A DNA stretch of 64,000 bases, from assembly GCA_039185015.1 (NCBI GenBank), contig JBCDAU010000013.1:1-64000 (forward strand). The letters are read 5' to 3'. Below the pieces are notes generated by a model. The model saw only the letters and a list, made by a program, of their open reading frames with translations. It did not search any database and was not told the DNA's origin. This document shows positions 20,451-28,953 of this stretch, piece by piece (within the stretch, counting starts at the first letter, position 1; each line of letters opens with the position of its first letter). The stretch is from JBCBSZ01 sp039185015 (GTDB lineage Bacteria; Actinomycetota; Acidimicrobiia; Acidimicrobiales; Poriferisodalaceae). A program made the position numbers and the translations under genes.

Positions 20451-21358
20451 GTGAGCTCCTCTCCGTCGGCCACCGGCTCGGCGGTGACCATGCCGTTCGT
20501 CACCTTCACGGCGGTGATCATCGTTCCGATGCCGGAATCGGTGAACACCTCGAGCAGCACCACGTGCGGGATGCGGCCGTCGAGGATGTGCGTGCGATCG
20601 ACCCCGTGACGCACGGCGTGGATGCAGCCGTCGATCTTGGGGATCATGCCGCCGGTCAGCTCACCGGCGTCGACCTTGGCCTGCAGCTCGTCGGCGGTGA
20701 TCCGTGAGATGAGGCTCGCCGCGTCGTCGACGTCGGCGAGGAGGCCGGCGACGTCGGTCAGGTAGATCAGCTTCTCCGCCTCGAGAGCCGCGGCGATCGC
20801 AGCGGCGACCGTGTCGGCGTTGATGTTGTAGGCCTGGCCGCTCGGATCGACGCCGATCGTGGAGATGACCGGGACGAGGTCCTCAGAGAGCAGGCGGTGG
20901 ATCATCGCCGGGTTCACGGCGCGCACGTCGCCCACGAAGCCGAGCTCAGGGTTGCGAGCCGTCGCCTCGATCAGGCCGCCGTCCTCGCCGGACAGGCCGA
21001 CCGCCACCGGAGCGAGCGCGTTGACGGCGCCGACGATGTCGCGGTTGACCTTGCCGACGAGCACCATGCGGGCGATGTCGAGCGTCTCGGCGTCGGTGAC
21101 CCGGAGGCCGTCCCGGAACTCGGGGACCTTGCCGAGCCGGTCCATCAGGTCGCCGATCTGCGGCCCGCCGCCGTGGACCACGACGGGCTTGATGCCGACC
21201 GACTGCAGCAGCACGACGTCCTCGGCGAAGGTCCGGGCGAGGTCCGGATCGGTCATCGCGTTGCCGCCGTACTTCACGACGACGATGCGACCGCGGAAGC
21301 GCCGGATGTAGGGCAGGGCCTCGACGAGGAGCTCGGCCCGCCGCGTCGCGACGTCCAT
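20447..21358 (-). CDS. argB: Acetylglutamate kinase
   Basis: The 303-residue kinase phosphorylates N-acetylglutamate, often the arginine-inhibited step. KYGGNAM (about 29-35) is the ATP-binding start of the fold and VVHGGGPQI (about 64-72) the substrate loop. AYNINADTVAAAIAAAL (about 178-194) carries the late conserved Asn and Asp. The ATG at 21358 (MDVATRRAELL) is chosen; a GTG three codons upstream is possible. It lies 61 bases after argC, where most actinobacteria have argJ. Confidence 0.96.
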   Translation of the reverse strand: MDVATRRAELLVEALPYIRRFRGRIVVVKYGGNAMTDPDLARTFAEDVVLLQSVGIKPVVVHGGGPQIGDLMDRLGKVPEFRDGLRVTDAETLDIARMVLVGKVNRDIVGAVNALAPVAVGLSGEDGGLIEATARNPELGFVGDVRAVNPAMIHRLLSEDLVPVISTIGVDPSGQAYNINADTVAAAIAAALEAEKLIYLTDVAGLLADVDDAASLISRITADELQAKVDAGELTGGMIPKIDGCIHAVRHGVDRTHILDGRIPHVVLLEVFTDSGIGTMITAVKVTNGMVTAEPVADGEELT

Positions 21359-21419
21359 CCCGCTCACGGCGTTCTCCTGGTCGCCGTCGGGCCGGGCCCT
21401 CGGCCCGTCTCCGTGCGGC

Positions 21420-22436
21420 TCACGGGGCCAGCCCGACCCGGGGCAGCCCGAGCGTCTCATCGTCACCCGCGAGCAGGTTGAGCACCTGGATGGCCTGACC
21501 GCTCGTGCCCTTCACCAGGTTGTCGAGCGCCGAGAGCACGATGACCGTGCCGGTGCGCTCGTCGTACCGGGCGCTGAGGTGGCAGGTGTTCGAGCCGAGC
21601 GTCGCCTTGGTCGACGGTGGCGTCTCCCGCACGACGATGAACGGCTCATCGGAGTAGAAGGTCGCCAGCGCGTCGAGCAGCGCCTCGGTCGAGGTGTCGC
21701 CGGCCGGCTTGGCGTAGCAGGTGGCGAGGATGCCCCGGTTCATCGGGGCGAGGTGCGGTGTGAACAGCAGCTGCGCGCCGATGGCCTGCTCCATCTCGGG
21801 CGTGTGCCGGTGCGACACCAGGCCGTAGGCCGAGAAGTCCTCGTCGACGGTGCAGAACTGGGTGGTGTGCTTGAGCGCCCGTCCGGCGCCGGACACGCCC
21901 GACGCCGCATCCGCCACGATGCCGGTGGTCTCGACCAGCCCCTGCCGGACCAGCGGCGCGAGCGCGAGGGAGACGGTGGTCGGGTAGCAACCCGGGAGCG
22001 CGATGCGCGTGGCTCCGTCGAGCTGGTCGCGGAACAGCTCGGGCAGTCCGTAGGCGAACGTGCCGAGCAGCTCCGGGTGTGGGTGAGCCTCGCCGTACCA
22101 CTGCTCGTAGACGTCGGCGTCGAGGAGGCGGAAGTCGGCGGCGAGATCCACGATCGTGCCGACCCGGTCGGTCAGCTCGGGCACCACGCCGCCGCTGACC
22201 CCGTGCGGCAGGCCGAGGACCACCACATCGAGCCCGTCGAGCGCCTCGGGGTCGTAGGTGTCGAAGACGAGGTCCGGATAGGCGGCAGCGAGGTGCGGGT
22301 AGAGGTCGCAGACCCTCGTGCCCGCCTGCGAGTCGCCGGTGGCCACGACGACGTCGAGCGAAGGGTGGGACGCTGCGAGGCGGAGTAGCTCCGACCCGGC
22401 GAACCCCGACGCTCCGATGACTCCGACCTTGGTCAT
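21420..22436 (-). CDS. argC: N-acetyl-gamma-glutamyl-phosphate reductase
   Basis: A 338-residue NADPH-dependent reductase, second step after acetylglutamate kinase. GASGFAGSELLRL (about 8-20) is the nucleotide-binding loop, and LPGCYPTTVSLAL (about 145-157) holds the catalytic Cys. HTPEMEQ and SHRHTPE supply the later histidine region. The ATG at 22436 follows TGCGGAG; an ATG at 22451 is an alternative but would sit even closer to the ARG box. It is the first gene of argCBDFR and is divergent from the ECF sigma gene. Confidence 0.96.
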   Translation of the reverse strand: MTKVGVIGASGFAGSELLRLAASHPSLDVVVATGDSQAGTRVCDLYPHLAAAYPDLVFDTYDPEALDGLDVVVLGLPHGVSGGVVPELTDRVGTIVDLAADFRLLDADVYEQWYGEAHPHPELLGTFAYGLPELFRDQLDGATRIALPGCYPTTVSLALAPLVRQGLVETTGIVADAASGVSGAGRALKHTTQFCTVDEDFSAYGLVSHRHTPEMEQAIGAQLLFTPHLAPMNRGILATCYAKPAGDTSTEALLDALATFYSDEPFIVVRETPPSTKATLGSNTCHLSARYDERTGTVIVLSALDNLVKGTSGQAIQVLNLLAGDDETLGLPRVGLAP

Positions 22437-22456
22437 CTCCGCAGGATGCACCTTTC

Positions 22457-22470
22457 TGCATGACTATGCA
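22457..22470. promoter_or_regulatory. ARG box (ArgR operator)
   Basis: TGCATGACTATGCA has perfect TGCAT and ATGCA half-sites separated by four bases, the layout of an ArgR operator half-box pair. It sits 20 bases upstream of the argC ATG and about 50 bases upstream of the divergent sigma-factor start. Binding there would block argCBDFR transcription and might also affect the sigma gene. Confidence 0.75.
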
Positions 22471-22519
22471 ACGACGTTCTCGTGAGGGGGTTCGGCCGGC
22501 CCGGACGTCTGGCAGGGTG

Positions 22520-23044
22520 ATGGTGGCCGAGGAGCGTGCGGTGGGCGGCGAGCGAGGAGGAGGGCGAGCAGACGCCATCCGCTCGCTCTACGACCGGCAC
22601 GTGGTCGAGCTGTACCGGTACGTGCACCAGCGTTGCCGGGACCGCACGCTGGCCGAGGACATCACCCAGGACGTGTTCCTCTCCCTCGCTCGGAGTGACG
22701 AAGACCCCGTCGACCTCGGCATCGGCTGGCTGAAGCGCGTGGCTCGCAACCGACTGATCGACGTGCTTCGACGCGACGACCGACATCGCACTCGACTCCG
22801 CCTCATCGGGACGGCACCCGACGCCGACGACCACGGCGTGTCGGTCGCCGACCGGATGGAGATGGAGGCAGCGATGGACGCCCTCGCACCGCACCACCGG
22901 ATCGTGCTGACCCTGCACTACGTGGACGGCCTGACCGTCAGGGAGATCGCGGACGAGCTCGGCCGCCCACCCAAGGGGGCCGAAGCCCTTCTCACCCGAG
23001 CGCGCGCTGCGCTCCGAGCCGAGCTGGAGGCCGCCGATGCGTGA
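22520..23044 (+). CDS. ECF RNA polymerase sigma factor
   Basis: A 174-residue sigma-70 family protein of the extracytoplasmic-function type. Sigma2 (about 15-80) includes LYRYVHQRCRDRTLAEDITQDVFLSLA and a -10 recognition helix; sigma4 (about 110-165) includes LTLHYVDGLTVREIADELGRPPKGAEALLTRAR. The start is set at ATG 22520, with GTG 22517 just before it. It overlaps the next gene by eight bases, so the two products are probably partners. Its target promoters cannot be read with confidence here. Confidence 0.9.
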   Translation: MVAEERAVGGERGGGRADAIRSLYDRHVVELYRYVHQRCRDRTLAEDITQDVFLSLARSDEDPVDLGIGWLKRVARNRLIDVLRRDDRHRTRLRLIGTAPDADDHGVSVADRMEMEAAMDALAPHHRIVLTLHYVDGLTVREIADELGRPPKGAEALLTRARAALRAELEAADA

Positions 23045-23858
23045 CGACGACCTGCGGGCGCTCCTCGGTGTCGTCGATGGCGAGGACCCGACGCCGGAGT
23101 TCGTCGAGGCGGCCCGGGCCCGACTCGACGCCGAGCTGGCCGGACGACGCGAGTGGCGCCCCTCGCTCCAGGAGGAAGAGACCATGACCGTGACTCTCGA
23201 GTCCACGACCGAGGCCCGCTCCCCGCGGCGTCGATGGCTCCTCGCTGGCGCTGCGGCGCTCGCCCTGTTTGCGGTGATCGGGTTCGTCGTCGCCGCCGAC
23301 GATGACGCACCCCCACCCGCCGAGGACTCCAGCGTCGAGACCGAGTCCGAGGCCGTCCGCGTCGTACGAGAGTTCGCGACGCTCGCGACGGCCGGTGACG
23401 ACGCCGGAGCCGGTGCGCTCACGCCAGACAGTGCACTGCTGCTGTCCAGGATCCCGGGCGGCAATGCCAACTACCGGGACACCATCATCGTGCTCGGCGC
23501 TCTGGCGCCCGATATCGGCGAGGTCGAGTGCGTCGATCTCGGCGATGGCGTCGCAGCTTGCCTCGTCGCCTACATAGACGACTGGGCGCGCATCATCGAC
23601 GGTCAGAGCGTTGCCCTGTGGACGGCCCGCGTCGAGGGGGGTCGGGTGGTCGAGCTGCTCGATCTCGAGACCAACGACGAGGCGCTTCAGGCCGGGTTCT
23701 ACGTGGACTACCTGAACGAGGTCGACGTCGAGCGGCCGACGGGTTGCACGGCCATGGAATGCCTCGCCGAGTTCGCCCGGCTGTACGCCGCCGACTACGC
23801 CGCGAGCGAGTTCTTCGTGCCTCGGGTCGAGCTCACGCTTCCCGAGGCCGCCGGCTGA
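23037..23858 (+). CDS. Single-pass membrane protein, putative anti-sigma factor
   Basis: A 273-residue protein with a short cytoplasmic N-terminus (about 1-64), one transmembrane helix (about 66-86) and an extracytoplasmic domain of about 185 residues. Its ATG is inside the end of the sigma gene with GGAGG upstream, which points to translational coupling and a regulatory partnership. It lacks the HxxxCxxC zinc motif of canonical ZAS anti-sigma factors. The external domain resembles the NTF2-like 'lipoprotein' type only loosely. The anti-sigma role is inferred from context. Confidence 0.75.
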   Translation: MRDDDLRALLGVVDGEDPTPEFVEAARARLDAELAGRREWRPSLQEEETMTVTLESTTEARSPRRRWLLAGAAALALFAVIGFVVAADDDAPPPAEDSSVETESEAVRVVREFATLATAGDDAGAGALTPDSALLLSRIPGGNANYRDTIIVLGALAPDIGEVECVDLGDGVAACLVAYIDDWARIIDGQSVALWTARVEGGRVVELLDLETNDEALQAGFYVDYLNEVDVERPTGCTAMECLAEFARLYAADYAASEFFVPRVELTLPEAAG

Positions 23859-23864
23859 CGGCCG

Positions 23865-24248
23865 CTACTCCACGTAGGCGTCGAGCTCGACCTCGACCAG
23901 CCACTCGGGGTCGACGAAGCCGCTGACCTCGACGAAGGTGCAGGCCGGGCGGGCCTCGGCGAACAGCTCGCCGTGGACCCGTGCCGCCGTCTCCCACTCG
24001 GCGATGTCGGTCAACATGATCCGGGTCCGGGTCACGTCAGCCACCCCTCCGCCGACATCGGCGAGCGCCGCGAGGGCGACCTCGAAGCACCGACGGACCT
24101 GTGCCTCGACATCGTCCGGCCCGACCGTCTCGCCGTCGGGGCCGATCGGTGCGGTACCCGCGACGGCGACGACCGGGCCGGACCTGACGGCGCGGCTGAA
24201 CCCGATGACGGGCTCGAGTGGACTGGCCGAGGCGGCGTGATGGCGCAT
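23865..24248 (-). CDS. RidA/YjgF-family protein
   Basis: A 127-residue protein of the RidA (YjgF/YER057c/UK114) family. It has the AVAGTAPIGPDG start of the fold, TRTRIMLTDIAEWE, and the C-terminal ACTFVEVSGFVDPEWLVEVELDAYVE segment. RidA proteins hydrolyse reactive enamine/imine intermediates; the canonical active-site Arg falls in the TRTRIML region, but the subfamily is uncertain. The ATG at 24248 gives a normal family length. Convergent with the membrane protein gene, six bases between stops. Confidence 0.88.
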   Translation of the reverse strand: MRHHAASASPLEPVIGFSRAVRSGPVVAVAGTAPIGPDGETVGPDDVEAQVRRCFEVALAALADVGGGVADVTRTRIMLTDIAEWETAARVHGELFAEARPACTFVEVSGFVDPEWLVEVELDAYVE

Positions 24249-24276
24249 GCGCCGAGCCTCGCGCAGGAGCTGCCGC

Positions 24277-25053
24277 CTACCGGCGGTCTTCCCACCAGAC
24301 CTTGAGGCGGCGGAAGGCCTCCTCGCGGCCGAGCTCACCGTCGCGACGCTTCTCCTCCAACAGGAACGTCAGCGCCTCGCCGATCTGCGGGCCCGGCGGG
24401 AGGTCGAGGAACTCCATGACCTCCTTGCCGTCGATGTCGGGGCGCTCCCGGGCCTTGGCGTCCTCGCGGGCGAGCTCGACGATGCGGTACTCGAGGTCGT
24501 CCATCGCCGCCTGCAGGGCCTGCACCTTGCGCGGGTTGCGGGTCGTGCAGTCGCAGCGGACGAGATGGTTGAGGTCACCGAGCAGGTGGCCGGCATCGCG
24601 GGCGTAGCGGCGCACGGCGGAGTCGCTCCAGCCGTCGGCATAGCCCTTGAAGCGGCCGGAGAGGTCGACGAGTTGAGCGACGTCGGCGATGAAGTCGTCC
24701 TTGAAGCCCATCTCCGGCAGCATCTTGCGCACCATGCGGGCGCCGACGGCCTCGTGGTGACGGAAGGTCACCTCGCCGCGGATGATCCGACGGGTCCGGG
24801 GCTTGCCGATGTCGTGGAACAACGCCGCCATGCGCACCAGGAGGTCGTCGCGCGTCTTGGCGGTGACGGCGATCGTGTGGGCGAGCACGTCCTTGTGCCG
24901 ATGGATCGGGTCCTGCTCCATCCGCAGGGCCACGAACTCGGGCACCAGCTGCGCCATCTCGCCGGCATCGACCGATGCCCAGAGGGCCCCCGCGACGTCG
25001 TCGTCGAGGAGGATCTCGGTGAGGCGATCGGCGGGGGTCTGGGTACGCGACAA
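24277..25053 (-). CDS. HD-domain protein equal to the C-terminal half of a CCA-adding enzyme
   Basis: A 258-residue protein closely resembling the neck/body/tail and HD region of actinobacterial tRNA nucleotidyltransferase PcnA. EQDPIHRHKDVLAHTIAV (about 46-63) and AALFHDIGKPRTRR (about 75-88) carry the HD metal motif. FRHHEAVGARM and GWSDSAVRRYARDAG follow, then RCDCTTRNPRK. The N-terminal nucleotidyltransferase head (GGxxR and DxD motifs) is absent, and the DNA upstream belongs to a divergent gene. It is therefore a stand-alone HD phosphohydrolase-like protein, not a CCA-adding enzyme on its own. Confidence 0.85.
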   Translation of the reverse strand: MSRTQTPADRLTEILLDDDVAGALWASVDAGEMAQLVPEFVALRMEQDPIHRHKDVLAHTIAVTAKTRDDLLVRMAALFHDIGKPRTRRIIRGEVTFRHHEAVGARMVRKMLPEMGFKDDFIADVAQLVDLSGRFKGYADGWSDSAVRRYARDAGHLLGDLNHLVRCDCTTRNPRKVQALQAAMDDLEYRIVELAREDAKARERPDIDGKEVMEFLDLPPGPQIGEALTFLLEEKRRDGELGREEAFRRLKVWWEDRR

Positions 25054-25149
25054 GAGAGACGATCCTGGCCAGCGGGCGGTCGTCCCAGGCTAGCGACCCG
25101 TGGGCCCCGAGCGGAGCGAGTTGGCTCACGGCGGGTAGCGTCGTCGCCC

Positions 25150-26316
25150 GTGAAGGCACTCCAGATGGAACGCCGAGAGCTCCGGTACGTCGCGGCGAAC
25201 GTCGCCTCACGCCTGCGACCGGGCGCCGGCGCTGACGTCGGCCCGCTGCGGATGCGTGACCTCGATCCACCGTCGCCACCGACGGACGCCTGGCAGGTGC
25301 TCCGCCCCCGCCTCGCCGGCATCTGCGGCTCCGACCTCGACACGGTCGACGGGCACGCCAGCCGCTACTTCGAACCGCTCGTGTCGTTCCCGTTCACGCC
25401 CGGCCACGAAGTCGTCGGCGACCTCGACGACGGCAGCCGCGTCGTCCTCGAACCGGTGCTCGGCCACGAGGCCCGGGGCGAGCTGCCTCCCTCACCGCAC
25501 GCCGCGCCGGCCGACGGGCACGACTACGGCCACCTCGTCTGTGGCCACATCAAGCCCGGCCTGCAGACCGGGTCGTGTGCGGACACCGGCGGCGGCTGGT
25601 CGGAGGAGCTCGTCGCCCACCGGACCCAACTGCACGCCGTTTCCGACGACATGTCCGACGAGGCGGCGGTGATGATCGAGCCGATCGCCTGCGCCGTCCA
25701 CGCCGCGCTCCGGGCGGACATCCAGCCCAGCGACACGGTCGCCGTGATCGGCGCGGGCACGATGGGCCTGGGCTCGGTGGCCGCCGTGCGGCACCTCACG
25801 GGTGCGGGCGAGATCCTCGTCGGCGCCAAGCACGGCCACCAGCGCCGGTGGGCCACGGAGCTCGGTGCCTCGGTGATCGTCGAACCGGACGGCCTTCGCC
25901 GTGCGGCTCGGCGTCTGACCGGCAGCCGGGTGATCGGGCAGGGCCTCTCGGGCGGCGTCGACGTGGTGATCGACGCCGTGGGCTCAGCGGCCAGCCTGGA
26001 GGATGCGCTGTCGATCGTGCGCCCTCGCGGACGGGTCGTGCTGCTCGGCCTGCCCGGCCACGTCGAGCTCGACCTCACCGGGCTCTGGCATCGCGAGATC
26101 GAGCTCGTGGGCGCCTACACCTACGGGACCGAGACGATCGACGGCGAACCGCGCCACACCTTCGACATCACCGCCGAGCTGGTCCGATCGGCCGACCTCG
26201 GTCGGCTGGTGAGCGCGACGTACCCACTCGACCAGTACCGCACGGCGATCGCCCACGCCGCACAGGCTGGATCGCGCGGCTCGGTCAAGGTCTGCTTCGA
26301 CCTGCGCGACCAGTGA
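25150..26316 (+). CDS. Zinc-type alcohol dehydrogenase-like protein (MDR)
   Basis: A 388-residue medium-chain dehydrogenase. The GroES-like half has LAGICGSDLDTVDG (about 56-69) with the catalytic Cys, and FTPGHEVVGDL (about 80-90). The Rossmann half has VIGAGTMGLGSVAAV (about 198-212). The usual structural-zinc Cys cluster is not obvious. Start is a GTG at 25150, with an ATG five codons later. The substrate is unknown. Its stop overlaps the next gene as GTGA, heading a plus-strand run of five small metabolic genes. Confidence 0.85.
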   Translation: MKALQMERRELRYVAANVASRLRPGAGADVGPLRMRDLDPPSPPTDAWQVLRPRLAGICGSDLDTVDGHASRYFEPLVSFPFTPGHEVVGDLDDGSRVVLEPVLGHEARGELPPSPHAAPADGHDYGHLVCGHIKPGLQTGSCADTGGGWSEELVAHRTQLHAVSDDMSDEAAVMIEPIACAVHAALRADIQPSDTVAVIGAGTMGLGSVAAVRHLTGAGEILVGAKHGHQRRWATELGASVIVEPDGLRRAARRLTGSRVIGQGLSGGVDVVIDAVGSAASLEDALSIVRPRGRVVLLGLPGHVELDLTGLWHREIELVGAYTYGTETIDGEPRHTFDITAELVRSADLGRLVSATYPLDQYRTAIAHAAQAGSRGSVKVCFDLRDQ

Positions 26317-26693
26317 CGGAGGCCACCTCGCCCGACGTCTTCGTCTACGGCACGCTGATGCCCGGCCACCTGCGCTGGCACCACATCGAGCCGTACGTCG
26401 TCGAACGCTGGCAGGACAAGGTGAGCGGGCAGCTCTACGACACCGGACGGGGCTACCCCGGGGCCCGGTTCGAGGAGGCCGGCCACATCCCCGGCTGGGG
26501 CCTCCGCCTCGACGAGGCGAGGCTCGAGGAAGCCCTCGACCTCCTCGACGAGATCGAGGGGCCGCACCAGTACGAGCGGGTGCTCGTCGACACCGGGGTC
26601 GGTCGGCCGGCGTGGTCGTACCGGATGCTGCTCGAGACGGACGGCATGGAACGGATCGCGGCATGGAGCCGGACGGCGAAGGACGAGGGATGA
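26313..26693 (+). CDS. Gamma-glutamylcyclotransferase-like (AIG2/GGCT) protein
   Basis: A 126-residue protein with the family start VFVYGTLMPGHLRWHHI (about 9-25), the YGTL loop that binds gamma-glutamyl groups. LEEALDLLDEIEGPHQYERV (about 74-93) holds the expected catalytic glutamate region. Members release 5-oxoproline from gamma-glutamyl amines or peptides; the substrate here is not known. The GTG start overlaps the preceding stop, so translation is coupled to the dehydrogenase. Confidence 0.85.
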   Translation: MTEATSPDVFVYGTLMPGHLRWHHIEPYVVERWQDKVSGQLYDTGRGYPGARFEEAGHIPGWGLRLDEARLEEALDLLDEIEGPHQYERVLVDTGVGRPAWSYRMLLETDGMERIAAWSRTAKDEG

Positions 26694-26739
26694 TCGAGCC
26701 GCACAGCGCGGGCGTGAGCCCGCCGGAAGGCGAGCGAGC

Positions 26740-27402
26740 ATGACCGACAGGTTCAACGGATGGCAACCGGAGGCGGTCGAGTTCTACGAGCGACTCGCCG
26801 CGGACAACCGCCGGGAGTTCTGGCTCGAGCACAAGGCCTTCTGGCAGGAGCAGGTCCGCTTGCCCTTCGAGATGCTCGACGCAGAGGTCCGCGACGAGTT
26901 CGGTCCGCTCCACCACTTCCGCCCGAACCGCGACGTGCGCTTCTCGAAGGACAAGTCGCCGTACAAGACCCACCACGGTGCGGTGACCGAGGGCGAGGGC
27001 GGGGCGATGTACTACGTCCACCTCGACGCCGAGGGCCTGTTCGTCGCCACGGGCTACTACCAGATGGCCCGGGACCAGCTCGACCGCTTCCGGCGGGCGA
27101 TCGACGACGAGACGACCGGTTCGGAGCTGGAGGGCCTGCTCGCTTCGCTCCCGACGACGACCGAGGTCGGTGGGTCGGCGTTGAAGCGGGCTCCGAAGGG
27201 CTACCCGGCCGACCATCCCCGCGTCGAGCTGCTCCGCCACAAGGGCCTCACCGTGTCCCGCCGCTACGCGCCGGCTGGGTGGCTCGCCACCCGCGGCGCC
27301 CTGAAGCGCATCGTCGACACCTGGCGCCTCGCCATACCCGTCAACGACTGGCTCGACACCAACGTCGGGCCGAGCGAGGACGTCCCGGACGAGTTCCGCT
27401 GA
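26740..27402 (+). CDS. DUF2461 family protein
   Basis: A 220-residue conserved protein of unknown biochemical role. Family features are the N-terminal ALRFxxL-like LAADNRREFWLEHKAFW, then FRPNRDVRFSKDKSPYKTHHGA (about 67-88), and YYQMARDQLDRFRRAI. No membrane segments or known catalytic motifs are seen. It lies 46 bases after the cyclotransferase gene and 22 before the Dabb gene. Confidence 0.88.
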   Translation: MTDRFNGWQPEAVEFYERLAADNRREFWLEHKAFWQEQVRLPFEMLDAEVRDEFGPLHHFRPNRDVRFSKDKSPYKTHHGAVTEGEGGAMYYVHLDAEGLFVATGYYQMARDQLDRFRRAIDDETTGSELEGLLASLPTTTEVGGSALKRAPKGYPADHPRVELLRHKGLTVSRRYAPAGWLATRGALKRIVDTWRLAIPVNDWLDTNVGPSEDVPDEFR

Positions 27403-27424
27403 GTCGGGGCCTACGATCGCCGCC

Positions 27425-27724
27425 GTGATCCGACACGTGGTGATGTTCCGCTGGGCCGACGACACGAGCGACGAGGCGAAGGAGGCGGTGGCCGCCGGCC
27501 TCGCCGAGCTCCCCGGGGTGATCCCGGAGATCAAGCGCTATGAGTTCGGTGGCGATCTGGCGCTCCGGGAGGGCACCTGGGACTTCGTCGTGGTCGCCGA
27601 CTTCGACGACGCCGACGGCTACCGGACCTACAGCGACGACGCCACCCACCAGGCGGTGATCGCCGAGCGGATCGCCCCCAACGTCGTCGAACGTGCGGCG
27701 GTCCAGTACGAGCTGCCAGGCTGA
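27425..27724 (+). CDS. Stress-responsive alpha/beta barrel (Dabb) domain protein
   Basis: A 99-residue dimeric ferredoxin-like fold protein. The start MIRHVVMFRW and the central WDFVVVADFDDADGYRTYSDDATHQAV are typical of the Dabb family. Some relatives are cyclases or decarboxylases, but here no role is evident. The start codon is GTG. It precedes the dehydrogenase gene by four bases and is likely in the same transcript. Confidence 0.85.
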   Translation: MIRHVVMFRWADDTSDEAKEAVAAGLAELPGVIPEIKRYEFGGDLALREGTWDFVVVADFDDADGYRTYSDDATHQAVIAERIAPNVVERAAVQYELPG

Positions 27725-27728
27725 CCCG

Positions 27729-28496
27729 ATGGGGTTGATGGAGGGGTTCAGGTTGGACGGCCGCGTCGCCGTCGTCACCGGCGGCGGACGGGGCATCGGG
27801 CGAGGCATCGCCCTCGGCCTCGCCGAGGCGGGCTGTGACATCGCGGTCGCCGCCCGGCGCACGCACGAGATCGAGGCCGTCGCCGAGGAGGTGAAGGCGA
27901 CCGGCAGGCGGGCGATCGCCGTGTCGACCGACATCACGGTCGAGGCCGCCAACGACAACCTCGCGACGCAGGCCGTCGAGCAGCTCGGCCGTCTCGACAT
28001 CTGGGTGAACAACGCCGGCGGGTCCGACGAGCGCATCATGCGCCACATCGCCGATGCGCCCGAGAGCCAGTGGGACGAGCAGATCGGCATCAACCTGATC
28101 GGGCCCGTGCTCGGCGCCCGTGCCGCCATCCCGCACCTGCCCGAGGGCGGCACCATCATCAACATCGGGTCGATCGCCGCCGGGCGCGACGCCGTCAAGA
28201 ACGGCCCGTACGCGGCCGCGAAGGCTGGCCTCGATCAGGTGACGGTGACCCTCGCCGCAGAGCTCGCAGGACGAGGCATCCGGGTGAACACGGTCGCACC
28301 GGGTCCGGTACCGACCGAGGTGTTCCTCGAGGCGCTCGGACTCCAGGAGGACCAGCTCGGGCCCGTCGCCGAAGGCGTGCCGCTCGGCCGGCTCGGCACG
28401 CCCGAGGACGTGGCGGCCGCCGTCGTCTACCTGGCTTCCGACGCCGCATCATGGGTCACCGGCCAACGACTCGACGTCTCCGGCGGCCTCGGCTGA
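27729..28496 (+). CDS. Short-chain dehydrogenase/reductase
   Basis: A 255-residue NAD(P)-dependent oxidoreductase. The cofactor loop is TGGGRGIGRG (about 16-25), followed by NNAGG (about 92-96). The catalytic triad is Ser in NIGSIAAG (about 141-148) and YAAAK (about 157-161). The C-terminal GQRLDVSGGLG end is typical of FabG-like SDRs. The substrate is unknown. It is convergent with a VOC-family gene, 13 bases between stops. Confidence 0.92.
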   Translation: MGLMEGFRLDGRVAVVTGGGRGIGRGIALGLAEAGCDIAVAARRTHEIEAVAEEVKATGRRAIAVSTDITVEAANDNLATQAVEQLGRLDIWVNNAGGSDERIMRHIADAPESQWDEQIGINLIGPVLGARAAIPHLPEGGTIINIGSIAAGRDAVKNGPYAAAKAGLDQVTVTLAAELAGRGIRVNTVAPGPVPTEVFLEALGLQEDQLGPVAEGVPLGRLGTPEDVAAAVVYLASDAASWVTGQRLDVSGGLG

Positions 28497-28509
28497 GCCA
28501 GCCGTCCGC

Positions 28510-28923
28510 TCAGTCGTCGGCGTCGTCCACGAACTCGACGACGTTGCCGTCCGGATCGTTGACCATGCCGATCGTCACGCCGGGGCGGACCTCGGTCACC
28601 GGCACGACGATGTCGACGCCGGCCGCCTCGCACTCCGCCATGATCCCCTCGAGGTTGGCGACCCGCATGGTCCAGTAGCGGTAGCCGGTCGCGGCTTGCG
28701 GCCCGCCGGGCGGCGCAGCGGCCGCGGGCGTCTCGTCCCAGCAGACGAGCTTGATCAGGCTGTCGCCGCACCAGAGTCGATGCATGACCCCTGACCCCAC
28801 GGGCATGGGAACGTCGCCTTCGTGCCGGAACCCGAGGAGGTCCCGGTAGAAGCCGAGAGCGCTCTCGGAGTCGGTGACGACGATCCCGAGATCGATGGCG
28901 TCCTTGCTGAGCTCGACCGGCAT
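28510..28923 (-). CDS. Glyoxalase/VOC superfamily protein
   Basis: A 137-residue vicinal-oxygen-chelate fold protein made of two beta-alpha-beta3 modules. The first has LGIVVTDSESALGFYRDLLGF and the second ends GMVNDPDGNVVEFVD, the characteristic last strand with the metal-ligand Glu. The reaction is not predictable. The ATG at 28923 is chosen; an ATG seven codons upstream also exists. It lies 30 bases beyond the pheT stop and may share that transcript. Confidence 0.85.
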   Translation of the reverse strand: MPVELSKDAIDLGIVVTDSESALGFYRDLLGFRHEGDVPMPVGSGVMHRLWCGDSLIKLVCWDETPAAAAPPGGPQAATGYRYWTMRVANLEGIMAECEAAGVDIVVPVTEVRPGVTIGMVNDPDGNVVEFVDDADD

Positions 28924-28953
28924 CCGGCGGACGCTAGTCGGCAACCCCGAGCC

